Assembly (NCBI GenBank): GCA_003649615.1
Contig: QMSI01000008.1
Location: 1-34,366 of the forward strand
Length of the DNA stretch: 34,366 bases
Origin: Thermoprotei archaeon
Lineage (GTDB): Archaea; Thermoproteota; Methanomethylicia; Nezhaarchaeales; B40-G2
Direction of reading: 5' to 3'
In this document: one piece after another, positions 24,376 through 34,203 of the stretch
How positions within the stretch are numbered: position 1 is the stretch's first letter
How the letters are laid out: each line of letters begins with the position of its first letter
Notes under the pieces: model-generated
What the model was told of the DNA's origin: nothing
Seen by the model: the letters and a program-made list of their open reading frames with translations, nothing else
Database searches by the model: none
Program-made: the position numbers and the translations under genes

Positions 24376-24981
24376 TCACCTCTTAGCTATGCTGATGAAG
24401 TTTCGAAGCAGCTTCAACCCTGTTTTCCCGCTCTTCTCCGGATGGAACTGAGTAGCGTATAGTGGATCGGCCTCGACGATGGAGGGAAACTCTACCCCGT
24501 ACTCCGTCGTAGCTAACACTACGTCCTTGTTGAGGGGATCAGCGTAAAAGGAGTGGACAAAGTACATGTAGGCTCCTTGAGGAAGGTCTTCGACAAACCT
24601 AGTCCACTTAGCGATGTTCACCTTGTTCCAGCCCATGTGTGGAACCTTAACACCTGCAGGAAGCTTCACTACTCTTCCCTTCAACAGGTCTAAGCCTCTA
24701 TGTAAACCACCCTCCATAGACTCCGTGAAGAGGAGCTGTAGTCCTAAGCATATGCCGAGCAAAGGTTTTCCAGCTCTTATCTGGTCTTTCACTACCTCTT
24801 CAATGCTTCTGAGCCTCTCCATAGCGTCTTTAAACGCCCCTACTCCTGGAAGGACTATGGCGTCTGCCTCCGTTACCTCCGCCGGGTCATTGGTTATGAC
24901 AGCTCTTCCCCCAGCTCTTTCTATGGCGAGCTTGACCCCTCTAAGATTACCCATGCCGTAGTCTACCACGGCGACCTTCAA
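24376..24981 (-). CDS. hisH: Imidazole glycerol phosphate synthase glutaminase subunit, mirror copy
   Basis: Identical to 9386-9991: 201 residues with triad C78, H180 and E182. Confidence 0.95.
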   Translation of the reverse strand: MKVAVVDYGMGNLRGVKLAIERAGGRAVITNDPAEVTEADAIVLPGVGAFKDAMERLRSIEEVVKDQIRAGKPLLGICLGLQLLFTESMEGGLHRGLDLLKGRVVKLPAGVKVPHMGWNKVNIAKWTRFVEDLPQGAYMYFVHSFYADPLNKDVVLATTEYGVEFPSIVEADPLYATQFHPEKSGKTGLKLLRNFISIAKR

Positions 24982-26297
24982 CTAGGCTTCAGCCTCCTCA
25001 GCCTCTCCTCCACCGATAAGGCATGTAACTTAAAACCTTCCAGCTCGGCTAGCTTAGCCGCTATCCATCCTATCCTTTTCATCCCCTCCTCGTTACAGTT
25101 AATGAACCCTACTTCTTTAACGAAGTCTCTCGTCGACAACCCTGAGTAGACTTTAGCGTACCCTCCGGTAGGTAAGACATGGCTCGGGCCGGCAGCATAG
25201 TCTCCGATGGCTATGGGTGAGTACTCACCCATGAACATTGACCCAGCATTCCTGACGGCGCCGAGCAGGCTTAAAGGATCTTTAACTATGAACTCCACAT
25301 GTTCAGGGGCAAAGTCGTTCACTATCTTAACCGCTTCATCCAAGCTTTCAACGACAATGATCCATCCCCTCTCCTCCAAGCTCTTATCTAGCCGTTCCCT
25401 TTCAGCGCTGCCTTTAGGGTAAGCCTCTCTTCTACGGTCGATCTCCTCCACCACCTTAATCGCTAACTCCTTAGAGGTGGTGACAAGTATAGAGGTGGAG
25501 GCAGGATCATGTTCAGCTTGAGCTAGGAGGTCCAACGCTATATAGGCTGGGTCGGCTGAATCGTCAGCTATTACCAATACTTCGCTCGGGCCCGCCGGGA
25601 GGTCTATGGCAACTTCTTTATTGACAAGCAATTTAGCTGCAGTGACGTATAGGCCTCCCGGACCTACTATCTTGTCTACCTTAGGTATGGTCTCGGTGCC
25701 ATAAGCCATGGCAGCTATAGCGTGGGCGCCCCCCACCTTAAACACCTGGCTAGCTCCAGCTTCTATGGCAGCTACTAAGGTTAACGTGGGGGCTTTACCG
25801 TTCCTCAAGGGGGGAGTACAGACTAACACTTCCTTCACGCCTGCCACCTTAGCTGGCACCACCGTCATAATGGCGGTGGAAGGATACCCTGACCTACCTC
25901 TAGGCACGTATACACCTACTCGGCTGAGGGGTTTGATCAATGATCCGGCTATTACGCCTTCTTCCACCTTTACCGAGAAGCTCGTGGGCCTCCTAGCCTC
26001 ATGGTATTTCTTGACGTTTTTCACGGCTCTCCTGATGACTTCTAAGGCCTCCTCGCCAACTTCACGGTAAGCCTCCTTAACCTCCTCCTCGTCGACTTTG
26101 AAGCTCCACCTCTCTAGATCGACCTCGACGCCGTCGAACTCCTTGGAGAACCTCTTTAGAGCTTCATCGCCCTTCTCCTTAACCTCCACGACGACTTTCT
26201 CAACCTCTTTTAAGGCCTTGGATAGATCAAGGGCCCCGCGGCTGACGATACGAGCATACTCCTCCGAGGTCAGTTTTGAGGCTTCAACTACCCTCAA
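24978..26297 (-). CDS. hisD: Histidinol dehydrogenase, mirror copy
   Basis: Identical to 8070-9389: 439 residues with the FAPEHVEF and AEHDPAS segments. Confidence 0.95.
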   Translation of the reverse strand: MRVVEASKLTSEEYARIVSRGALDLSKALKEVEKVVVEVKEKGDEALKRFSKEFDGVEVDLERWSFKVDEEEVKEAYREVGEEALEVIRRAVKNVKKYHEARRPTSFSVKVEEGVIAGSLIKPLSRVGVYVPRGRSGYPSTAIMTVVPAKVAGVKEVLVCTPPLRNGKAPTLTLVAAIEAGASQVFKVGGAHAIAAMAYGTETIPKVDKIVGPGGLYVTAAKLLVNKEVAIDLPAGPSEVLVIADDSADPAYIALDLLAQAEHDPASTSILVTTSKELAIKVVEEIDRRREAYPKGSAERERLDKSLEERGWIIVVESLDEAVKIVNDFAPEHVEFIVKDPLSLLGAVRNAGSMFMGEYSPIAIGDYAAGPSHVLPTGGYAKVYSGLSTRDFVKEVGFINCNEEGMKRIGWIAAKLAELEGFKLHALSVEERLRRLKPS

Positions 26298-26339
26298 TGT
26301 TTTCACCGTGAAGCTAGGGTTAAAGCCTAGCTAAGCTTC

Positions 26340-26348
26340 CTTTAAAGC
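26340..26348 (-). promoter_or_regulatory. TATA box of the histidine operon, mirror copy
   Basis: Mirror of GCTTTAAAG at 8019-8027. Confidence 0.5.
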
Positions 26349-26467
26349 TTTGATTAAAAATGTATTCAAGCCTACGTTAAGGACTAAACGTGGCTTAAGC
26401 TATGTCGCATCCTCCACTAAGCATCTTAAACTAAGTAAAAGCACTCTTTTACATATATCGTAGAAAA

Positions 26468-26477
26468 GCTTTTAAAG
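26468..26477 (+). promoter_or_regulatory. TATA box of the condensing-enzyme gene, mirror copy
   Basis: GCTTTTAAAG, mirror of 7890-7899. The TTG at 26527 follows GGTG at 26517-26520. Confidence 0.55.
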
Positions 26478-26526
26478 CTGTCAACCCGTAGCTAAGGGCT
26501 GAATTTCATCGTTGAAGGTGGATCCC

Positions 26527-27735
26527 TTGAACCCAGACATCGCTAGTAAAGTGGTGGTAAGCCCTCTTAACTTCCACCCAGAAGTGAGGGCCTTCATGAA
26601 GCTGCCGAGCGAAGTCATCATACATGACACCACGTTGAGAGAAGGTGAACAGACTCCTGGCGTCGTCTTCAGGCCTGAGGACAAGATAGCTATCGCAAGG
26701 ATGCTGGACCTGGTGGGAGTTCAACAAATCGAAGCCGGCTTTCCAGCGGCGTCGCAGGGAGAGAGGGAGGCTTTGAGGAGGCTGGTTAAGGAGGGCTTGG
26801 AGGCTAAGATCTTTGGCTTCGCTAGGGCGGTGAAGGCTGACATAGATGAAGTCATAAAGTGTGAAACTTTCGGCCTCGTCCTCTCCTTTCCTCCCTCCGA
26901 TATGCATCTTAAGTTTAAGCTGAGGATGAGCAGGGAGGAGTATCTTCAAAGAGCCGTGGAGCTGGTTGAGTACGCTAAGGACCACGGCCTATACATAACT
27001 TATAGCGCAGAGGACTCCACGAGGACTGACCTGGAGTTCCTGAAGCAGGTCTTTAGGGCAGTTATTGAAGCTGGCTGCGATAGAGCTAGGATAGTAGATA
27101 CGCTTGGATGTATACACCCAAGCGCCATGAGGTTCCTCGTTAAACAGATCCGTGAAGCGCTGCCACCGGGCACGCCTATTGAAATACACTGCCACAACGA
27201 CCATGGCTTAGGCTTAGCGAATTCTCTCGCAGCCATAGAGGTGGGGGCCTCCGTTATATCTTCAGTGGTGAATGGCCTAGGCGAGAGAGCTGGCGTAACA
27301 CCTACAGAGGAGGTTATCTTAGCTCTTCACAACCTCTACGGCATAGGTGGGTTTAGGACCGAACACCTCTACGAGCTATGTAAGCTCGTGGAGCGTATAT
27401 CCAAGATAAAGGTCCATCCCAATAAACCTGTGGCTGGAGAAAATATCTTCGCCCATGTGAGCGGCGTCCATCAACACGCCGTCATCGTCAACCCCACTAC
27501 CTATGAGCCCTACCCACCGGAGCTTGTAGGTCAGCGTAGAAGACTGGTCATAGGTAAATTGTCAGGTAGACATGCCATTAAGGCTAAGCTAGAGGAGCTA
27601 GGAATAGCTATGGACGAGGAAGGATTAACCAAGATAACCGAAGCAGTCAAGTCTATAAGCGAGGAGAGGAAGTCAGCTTTAAGCGACGAAGAGTTCCTTC
27701 AGCTCGTAAACTCCATTCTGGGGAGCCCTAAATAA
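26527..27735 (+). CDS. 2-isopropylmalate / homocitrate synthase family enzyme, mirror copy
   Basis: Identical to 6632-7840: 402 residues with HDTTLREGEQT and HCHNDHG. An in-frame TTG at 26512 is the longer alternative start. Confidence 0.88.
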   Translation: MNPDIASKVVVSPLNFHPEVRAFMKLPSEVIIHDTTLREGEQTPGVVFRPEDKIAIARMLDLVGVQQIEAGFPAASQGEREALRRLVKEGLEAKIFGFARAVKADIDEVIKCETFGLVLSFPPSDMHLKFKLRMSREEYLQRAVELVEYAKDHGLYITYSAEDSTRTDLEFLKQVFRAVIEAGCDRARIVDTLGCIHPSAMRFLVKQIREALPPGTPIEIHCHNDHGLGLANSLAAIEVGASVISSVVNGLGERAGVTPTEEVILALHNLYGIGGFRTEHLYELCKLVERISKIKVHPNKPVAGENIFAHVSGVHQHAVIVNPTTYEPYPPELVGQRRRLVIGKLSGRHAIKAKLEELGIAMDEEGLTKITEAVKSISEERKSALSDEEFLQLVNSILGSPK

Positions 27736-27807
27736 GCCTGAAAAGTAACAATCTTCTCTGCCCCCAGCTCTCTTGAGGGATAATGTCTAAGCATATACTT
27801 CGCTAAG

Positions 27808-27816
27808 CTTTTATAT
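27808..27816 (+). promoter_or_regulatory. TATA box of the AbrB-PhoU group, mirror copy
   Basis: CTTTTATAT, mirror of 6551-6559. Confidence 0.55.
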
Positions 27817-27860
27817 GTAGCCTCTATAACTTACTAAGTAGTGTAAAGAGGTGTTCTACC

Positions 27861-28901
27861 TTGTCCGCAGAGATTAGGCGTATCCAGCTTACTGGTGGGG
27901 CTACCTACGTGGTTTCCCTACCTAAGGACTGGGCTAGGAGTGTGGGGCTTAAACCTGGACACCAGGTAACCTTGATTCCTCAATCAGACTCCTCCCTCCT
28001 CATAGTTCCTAGAGGTGAAGCTAAGATAGAGCCTGGGATCGAGGCATTCATGGAAGTCTCCTCCTCCATGGACCCTGAGGTAGCGGTCAGGAACTTCATA
28101 TCATACTACCTCACGGGACATGAAATGATAAGGATAAGGTTCCATCAAGGCACCTCTAAGCACCGTGCGGTGTTGAAGGAGGTTGCGAGGAGGAAGCTCA
28201 TGGGAGTCGAGGTCATCGAGGAGTCGGCTGATGAGCTATTAACACAGTGTTTAATAGGTTACTCAGAGCTTCCGGTGAAGAAAGCGGTCAATAGGATGAG
28301 TATTATAGCCGCTTCTATGCATAAAGACGCGATCTCAGCTTACGCCAACTGCGATCAAGGCTTAGCGGGCGAGGTCATAAGTAGAGACGATGAGGTAGAT
28401 AGGTTCTATTTCTTCATCGTTAGGCAGCTCAAGATGGCTGTACAGAACCGTGCGTTGAGCGAGGAGATCGGGTTAGGCAACCCTAGAGACTGTTTAGGTT
28501 ATAGGCTCGTAGCTAAGAGTATCGAGAGGGTAGCAGACCATGCTGCTAGGATAGCCTACATGGCTCTAGCCCTAGATAGGAAGCTCAGCCCTGAAGCCCT
28601 CAACGACGCCTTAAAGGTAAGCGAGCTTGCTGGCCAAGTATATAGCGAGGCTCTCAAGGCATTGGAGGAGCTTGACGCTAAAGTAGCCCATCACTGCATC
28701 TCCAGGTCAGTGGAGGCGGTGGATGCTGGGAGGAGGACGGTGGAGGAGCTAGTCAAGCTTAACTTAGACGTGAAGTCTATCGTCAGCCTAAGCCTCGTAC
28801 TCGATAGCCTACGTAGAATTGCCGAGTACGGTGCTGACATAGCTGAGGTCACCATTAACCTAGCTACACCCAACGCCATGGCTGTGAGGGCTAAGCCTTA
28901 A
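27861..28901 (+). CDS. AbrB-PhoU fusion protein, mirror copy
   Basis: Identical to 5466-6506: 346 residues with an N-terminal AbrB-type domain and two PhoU-like bundles. Confidence 0.86.
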   Translation: MSAEIRRIQLTGGATYVVSLPKDWARSVGLKPGHQVTLIPQSDSSLLIVPRGEAKIEPGIEAFMEVSSSMDPEVAVRNFISYYLTGHEMIRIRFHQGTSKHRAVLKEVARRKLMGVEVIEESADELLTQCLIGYSELPVKKAVNRMSIIAASMHKDAISAYANCDQGLAGEVISRDDEVDRFYFFIVRQLKMAVQNRALSEEIGLGNPRDCLGYRLVAKSIERVADHAARIAYMALALDRKLSPEALNDALKVSELAGQVYSEALKALEELDAKVAHHCISRSVEAVDAGRRTVEELVKLNLDVKSIVSLSLVLDSLRRIAEYGADIAEVTINLATPNAMAVRAKP

Positions 28902-28936
28902 ACCCCCTCAAGCCTTAAAGGTCCAAGCGGAGACGT

Positions 28937-29959
28937 ATGTCTAGTTATAGGATAGCTGTCATACCTGGTGATGGCATAGGGCCGGAAGTGATAGAAGCGA
29001 CCCTTCACGTACTCGATGCTTTACAGGACGTTAGCAAAGGGCTAAAGATGGAATACGTGAAGGTGGAGGCGGGCGATGGAGCCTTACGTAGATATGGCAA
29101 GGCTTTACCTGAGGATACCTTAAAGGTAATCTTAGAGGAGAGCGTTGCTTGCCTTAAAGGCCCGGTAGGAGAGTCGGCGGCAGATGTCATAGTTAAGCTG
29201 AGGCTCCTACTAGACCTATACGCAAACGTCAGGCCTTTCAAGGCCTATCCAGGTATACCGTGCTTAAGGCCCGACATAGATTTCGTGATCGTCCGTGAAA
29301 ATACGGAAGACGTGTATAAAGGATGGGAGTTTGAGGTAGTTCCTGGTGAAGCAGCAGTTTGTCTAAGGCCCATAACTATGAAGGGTTCTCGGCGCATAGC
29401 TGAATACGCCTTCAAAATGGCGGAGCAGAGGAGCGGAAAACGTAGAGTCACGGCTGTGCATAAAGCCAACGTCATGCGCCTCACGTGCGGCCTTTTCGCT
29501 AAAGCCTGTCGTGAGGTGGCCTCCCGCTATCCTTCAGTATCCTTCGACGAGATGTACGTGGATGCTTGCGCCATGCAGTTGATCAGGAGGCCCCACGAGT
29601 TTGACGTCATAGTAACTACTAACATGTTTGGAGACATCTTATCAGATGAAGCAGCTGCCCTCGTAGGTGGTCTGGGCATAGCTCCAGCTGCCAATATAGG
29701 AGAGCGCTATGCGCTTTTCGAGCCTGTCCACGGCTCTGCTCCAAAGTATGCTGGTAAAGGAATAGCCAATCCCTGTAGCACAATACTGGCAGCTAAACTG
29801 ATGCTTGAGTGGCTAGGTGAGGCTGAAGCTGCAAGGAAGCTGGAGTTAGCAGTAACGGAGGCCTTAAAGGAAGGGCTTGCTCTAACTCCAGACCTCGGAG
29901 GGTCTTCGGGTACCATGGACCTAGCTAGGGATATAGCAAGGAGGCTTAAGGAGGTTTAA
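28937..29959 (+). CDS. leuB: Isopropylmalate / homoisocitrate dehydrogenase family enzyme, mirror copy
   Basis: Identical to 4408-5430: 340 residues with ENTEDVYKG and [13 protein letters not shown]. Confidence 0.88.
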   Translation: MSSYRIAVIPGDGIGPEVIEATLHVLDALQDVSKGLKMEYVKVEAGDGALRRYGKALPEDTLKVILEESVACLKGPVGESAADVIVKLRLLLDLYANVRPFKAYPGIPCLRPDIDFVIVRENTEDVYKGWEFEVVPGEAAVCLRPITMKGSRRIAEYAFKMAEQRSGKRRVTAVHKANVMRLTCGLFAKACREVASRYPSVSFDEMYVDACAMQLIRRPHEFDVIVTTNMFGDILSDEAAALVGGLGIAPAANIGERYALFEPVHGSAPKYAGKGIANPCSTILAAKLMLEWLGEAEAARKLELAVTEALKEGLALTPDLGGSSGTMDLARDIARRLKEV

Positions 29960-29961
29960 GC

Positions 29962-31266
29962 TTGGACCTGGAAGAAGCTCTCTCTGAGTTGAAAGTAATC
30001 GTCGAGACTGTTCAAAAACAGGAGGAGTGGCGTGGTAGATCGACGCTTAACTTGATCGCTAGTGAAAATAAGATGAGCCCCCTCGCTAGGGCTCTTCTAC
30101 CCAGCGACTTCAACCATAGATATGCTGAGGGCGAACCTTACGACAGGGAATACCAAGGAGGGGGGTTAATAGACCTTATCGAAGACCTATGCATCAAGTT
30201 GGCATCTCGAGTATTTAACGCCAACTTCGTCGATGTTAGACCTATCTCGGGAGCTCTCGCCAACCTAGCGGTCTTCTTTGCCCTGACCAAGCCAGGGGAT
30301 GTTCTCCTCAGCCTTTCTATACCTGCTGGTGGCCATATTAGCTGCGGAGAGGTTGGAGCAGCTGGATGTAGAGGGTTGAAGGTGTACAGCATTCCCTTCA
30401 ACCATGAGGACATGAACATAGACCTAGAAGCCTTAGCCAGCGTCGTGGAGAAGGCGAAGCCGAACCTCATAACGCTTGGAGCAAGCTTAATCCTGTTTCC
30501 CCACCCTGTGAAGGAGATAAGAAAGATAGCTGAGCCCTATGGCACCCTCATACACTATGATGCTGCCCACGTGTTAGGTTTGGTGGCTGGAGGGGTCTTC
30601 CAAGATCCTTTAAAGGAAGGGGCTGACGTCGTTTCATCCTCTACCCATAAAACCTTTCCGGGCCCGCAAGGAGGTATGCTGCTGGCTAACGATGAAACGT
30701 TATTTAGAAAGGTCAAGAAGGCCGTGTTTCCAGGCCTAGTGTCCAATCATCACTTAGCTCGGCTACCCAGCCTCGCTGTCACACTTCTTGAAATGCTTCT
30801 CTACGGTAAGGAGTACGCGACACAGATAGTTAGGAACGCTAAGACACTGGCTAAGGCACTCCACGACTACGGGATAAACGTTCTCGGTGCACATAGAGGC
30901 TTCACGGAGTCACATCAAGTAGTGTTCGAGGCTTCAAAGCTTGGAGGGGGAGGAGAGGCTGCTAGGAGGCTGGAGGAGGCTGATATAATTGTTAACCGGA
31001 ACCTGCTTCCGTGGGATGCTGTAGGAAAAGTACACAACCCTTCAGGGGTCAGGATAGGGACGCAGGAAGTAACGAGAATGGGTATGAAGGAGAGGGAGAT
31101 GGAAACCATAGCCGAGCTGATGTGGAGGCTTCTCATTAAACGAGAGGAGCCTGAAAGGATCAAGGAAGAGGTACATAAACTATTGGCTGACTTCAACACT
31201 GTTCGTTACTGCATCGATGGCCAGGACTTCGTTAAAGGGGTTCTTAAGGCTTTCTTTGAGCGCTAA
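29962..31266 (+). CDS. glyA: Serine hydroxymethyltransferase, mirror copy
   Basis: Identical to 3101-4405: 434 residues with PLP lysine K230. The AAGGAGGT site at 29948-29955 precedes the TTG start. Confidence 0.94.
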   Translation: MDLEEALSELKVIVETVQKQEEWRGRSTLNLIASENKMSPLARALLPSDFNHRYAEGEPYDREYQGGGLIDLIEDLCIKLASRVFNANFVDVRPISGALANLAVFFALTKPGDVLLSLSIPAGGHISCGEVGAAGCRGLKVYSIPFNHEDMNIDLEALASVVEKAKPNLITLGASLILFPHPVKEIRKIAEPYGTLIHYDAAHVLGLVAGGVFQDPLKEGADVVSSSTHKTFPGPQGGMLLANDETLFRKVKKAVFPGLVSNHHLARLPSLAVTLLEMLLYGKEYATQIVRNAKTLAKALHDYGINVLGAHRGFTESHQVVFEASKLGGGGEAARRLEEADIIVNRNLLPWDAVGKVHNPSGVRIGTQEVTRMGMKEREMETIAELMWRLLIKREEPERIKEEVHKLLADFNTVRYCIDGQDFVKGVLKAFFER

Positions 31267-31747
31267 ACCTACGTCTCATGTATTCCACTAGCCCGCCTGA
31301 CGATAAGATTTCCAAGAGCATAGGTGGGAGAGGTTTAAAGCTAACAGCCTTCCCCGTCCTAAGGTTTCTCACTAAGCCTCCCTGAAGGTCCACCTCAGCT
31401 TCGTCTCCTTCTTCGAAGATCCCTGGAGCTTCGGGGAGAGCGACGAGGGGCAGGCCTATGTTAACAGCGTTCCTATAGAAGATCCTAGCGAAAGAATCGG
31501 CTATGACGGCTTTAACCCCTGCATGCTTTAAGGCTACTGGCGCCTGTTCACGGCTTGAGCCACATCCAAAGTTCTTACCCGCTACTAAGATACAGCCTCC
31601 TTTAGCTTTCTCAGGGAAGGCTGGGTCTATGCCTTCCATGGCGTGTTTGGCCAGCTCCTCCGGCTCTATATGTATAAGGTACTTCCCCGGTACGATGACG
31701 TCGGTGTCTATGTTATCTCCATATTTCAATACCTTCCCCTTAACCAC
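31244..31747 (-). CDS. leuD: Isopropylmalate dehydratase / homoaconitase small subunit, mirror copy
   Basis: Identical to 2620-3123: 167 residues with NFGCGSSREQAP. Here too no large subunit is adjacent. Confidence 0.88.
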   Translation of the reverse strand: MVKGKVLKYGDNIDTDVIVPGKYLIHIEPEELAKHAMEGIDPAFPEKAKGGCILVAGKNFGCGSSREQAPVALKHAGVKAVIADSFARIFYRNAVNIGLPLVALPEAPGIFEEGDEAEVDLQGGLVRNLRTGKAVSFKPLPPMLLEILSSGGLVEYMRRRFSAQRKP

Positions 31748-31833
31748 CCAGCTCAGCTTAAGCCACCTCTAGGGCTCTAAGAGCAGAGGCTACGTTTTTT
31801 AGGCTTTTCTAGGTATGGGAGTAAGGGTGGATT

Positions 31834-32415
31834 TTGAAGATAGCTGTGCTCAACAACTACCCTGAAGGTAAGGGCAAGACTGCGCTCAAGAGAATTAAGC
31901 GTAGCTTAAAGAGGCTTGGGGTTAAGCCGATTGTGGTTAGGCCTGAAGCTTGCTTACAGGGTGGTTACGATGCCTTCATCTTAACGGGCACAGCGCCTTG
32001 TAAAGGCCTTAACGGCCCTAAGCTAAAGGACGAGAAAATACTGGTACGTCACACCAGCGCCCCTGTGCTAGGCATATGCTTCGGTCTACACTTGATAGCA
32101 CAGTCCTTCGGAATGCCCCTGGTTAAGATGACGGGTAGGCGTGTAGGTTTCAAGGAGCTACGCATACATGTTAAGGAGGCTCTCTTTGAAGGACTAGAGA
32201 ACCCCTTGGTGTGGGAGAACCATAGGGCAAGGGTGAGCGAAGAGGTCTATGAGGACAGCAGGTTCACGGTTTTGGCATCGTCTCTCGATAACCCTGTTGA
32301 AGCTCTTAAGGTCAATGGCAGGAAGATTTACGGCGTACAGTTTCACCCTGAGAGGTACGATAAGGATAGGCCATGGGGCTTCTCGATTCTACAAAACTTC
32401 ATTAATGCGATTTAA
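31834..32415 (+). CDS. Stand-alone class I glutamine amidotransferase, mirror copy
   Basis: Identical to 1952-2533: 193 residues with C82, H171 and E173. GGTGG at 31826-31830 precedes the TTG start. Confidence 0.78.
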   Translation: MKIAVLNNYPEGKGKTALKRIKRSLKRLGVKPIVVRPEACLQGGYDAFILTGTAPCKGLNGPKLKDEKILVRHTSAPVLGICFGLHLIAQSFGMPLVKMTGRRVGFKELRIHVKEALFEGLENPLVWENHRARVSEEVYEDSRFTVLASSLDNPVEALKVNGRKIYGVQFHPERYDKDRPWGFSILQNFINAI

Positions 32416-33208
32416 GGCCCCTAGCTTCTAGAGACTGGCTCGTGGTTTCCCAAGCTAGTTCTGTATACTCCTTTATCAGTCCAGCTAGTTCCTTGAGGGT
32501 TATCCGTAGGGTTAGCCTCCTAGAAGGCCTCCCTTCACGGACCTTGGAGGCTAACATGAATAGGGCTTCAGATCCATCAGCCACTACTACGTTTATCGGC
32601 AACAAAGACTTGGCGAGCTTCAGCTCAGCTAGACTGGCCAAGGAGGTGATGGCGTCGCTCTTCGCATACCTAGGGGAGGCTAAGGCTTTCACCTTTACCC
32701 CACGCTTCACAGCTGCTCGAAGCCGATCTAAGAGGCTTCTAAGGTAGGAGGGGTCGGCCCAGCCCACATGAATCACTACCTCGTGATTAGCATTATCAAT
32801 TATCTCCTTTAAGGCAGCCTCCATGTCTCTGCGAGCCTTCAAGAGCTTGACTATAGGTTTCTCCAAGACCTCTAAGGAGTACAAGGGTTGAAGCTCTTCG
32901 ATCAAGGCCTCTTCTGCTTGAGAGGCTACCTGGTTTAACTGGGTTCTAATGTTCTCAGCCACCTCATTGGGAGGCAAAGCTCTATACTTCATGGGTCTAC
33001 TCGGTAAAACCTCGACCATTCCTTTTCGCTCCAGCTTCGATAAGGTGTCGTAGACCTTAGTGTACGGTATGCCCGCAGTTTCAGCTATGCGTCTAGCTGA
33101 AGCAGGTCCTTGAAGAGCCAGTGCTATGTAAGCCTTAGCTTCGTAGCTAGATAAACCACAGGCTTTAAGCGCTCGGTAGGCCTTGAGCTCCTCCATCCTC
33201 TCCAACAT
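32402..33208 (-). CDS. TrmB-family regulator, mirror copy
   Basis: Identical to 1159-1965: 268 residues, winged helix plus PLD-like effector domain. Confidence 0.86.
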   Translation of the reverse strand: MLERMEELKAYRALKACGLSSYEAKAYIALALQGPASARRIAETAGIPYTKVYDTLSKLERKGMVEVLPSRPMKYRALPPNEVAENIRTQLNQVASQAEEALIEELQPLYSLEVLEKPIVKLLKARRDMEAALKEIIDNANHEVVIHVGWADPSYLRSLLDRLRAAVKRGVKVKALASPRYAKSDAITSLASLAELKLAKSLLPINVVVADGSEALFMLASKVREGRPSRRLTLRITLKELAGLIKEYTELAWETTSQSLEARGLKSH

Positions 33209-33247
33209 AATCCCACATAAATTTTCACCTCTACTAGTTAATAAAGA

Positions 33248-33254
33248 TTATATA
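33248..33254 (+). promoter_or_regulatory. TATA box of the ABC transporter operon, mirror copy
   Basis: TTATATA about 26 bases before the ATG at 33277; mirror of 1113-1119. Confidence 0.5.
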
Positions 33255-33276
33255 GGTTGTTTTGGTCGGTAGACTG

Positions 33277-34197
33277 ATGTTCGCCGTTAGGACTAGGGGT
33301 CTCACCAAGAGGTTCAAGGGGTTAGTAGCTGTGGACTCCTTGGACCTTGAAGTGGAGACGGGTGAGATCTTTGGTCTCCTAGGACCTAACGGAGCAGGTA
33401 AGACCACGACCATAAGGATGATTTGCGGCCTTCTCCTTCCCTCTAAGGGCCACATAAGAATTTATGACCACGATCCCTTCAAGGAGGCTGAAAAGGTTAA
33501 ACGGATACTTGGCTACATGCCTCAGAAGTTTAGCCTGTACGACGACTTAACCGTGTGGGAAAACTTAGACTTTTATGGCTCAGTGTATGGTCTATCCAAG
33601 TCTGAGCGTGAACGTAGGATCGAGGAACTCTTGGACTTTGTTGAGCTTAAAGGCTTTGAACATCATTTAGCAGGTAAGCTAAGCGGAGGTATGAAGCAGA
33701 GGCTTTCCTTGGCCTCTGCTCTCCTCCATAGCCCTAAGCTTCTCATCCTCGACGAACCCACGGCAGGCGTAGATCCTCCTCTGAGGAGATCCTTCTGGAG
33801 CTTTTTCAGAAAGCTGAATAATGAAGGGGTTACTTTACTCGTAACCACACATTACATGGATGAAGCTGAAAACTGCGATAGGCTAGGCTTGATGAATAAA
33901 GGTAGGCTAGTAGCGGTAGATTCTCCTAGAGGACTTAAACGTAAGCTTCATGGAGGAGACCTCATAGAACTAGTGCCTAAATCAGGGCTGGATGAAGTGA
34001 TACATGTCTTAGAAGGGTTAAGCTTCGTCTTCAAGGTGGAGAAGGTTAATGAAGAGAGGCTTCACCTCGTCGTGGAGGACGCTGAGACAGCTATACCTGC
34101 TTTGTTCACGGCCTTAGAGAGAGCAGGCGTTGAGGTACGCTCGCTTAGCCAGGTCAACGTTAACCTCGAGGACGTTTTCATCGGGCTGGCGGGGTGA
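33277..34197 (+). CDS. ABC transporter ATP-binding protein, mirror copy
   Basis: Identical to 170-1090: 306 residues with Walker A, signature, Walker B and H-loop. An in-frame TTG at 33262 is the longer alternative start. Confidence 0.91.
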   Translation: MFAVRTRGLTKRFKGLVAVDSLDLEVETGEIFGLLGPNGAGKTTTIRMICGLLLPSKGHIRIYDHDPFKEAEKVKRILGYMPQKFSLYDDLTVWENLDFYGSVYGLSKSERERRIEELLDFVELKGFEHHLAGKLSGGMKQRLSLASALLHSPKLLILDEPTAGVDPPLRRSFWSFFRKLNNEGVTLLVTTHYMDEAENCDRLGLMNKGRLVAVDSPRGLKRKLHGGDLIELVPKSGLDEVIHVLEGLSFVFKVEKVNEERLHLVVEDAETAIPALFTALERAGVEVRSLSQVNVNLEDVFIGLAG

Positions 34198-34203
34198 AGA
34201 GGG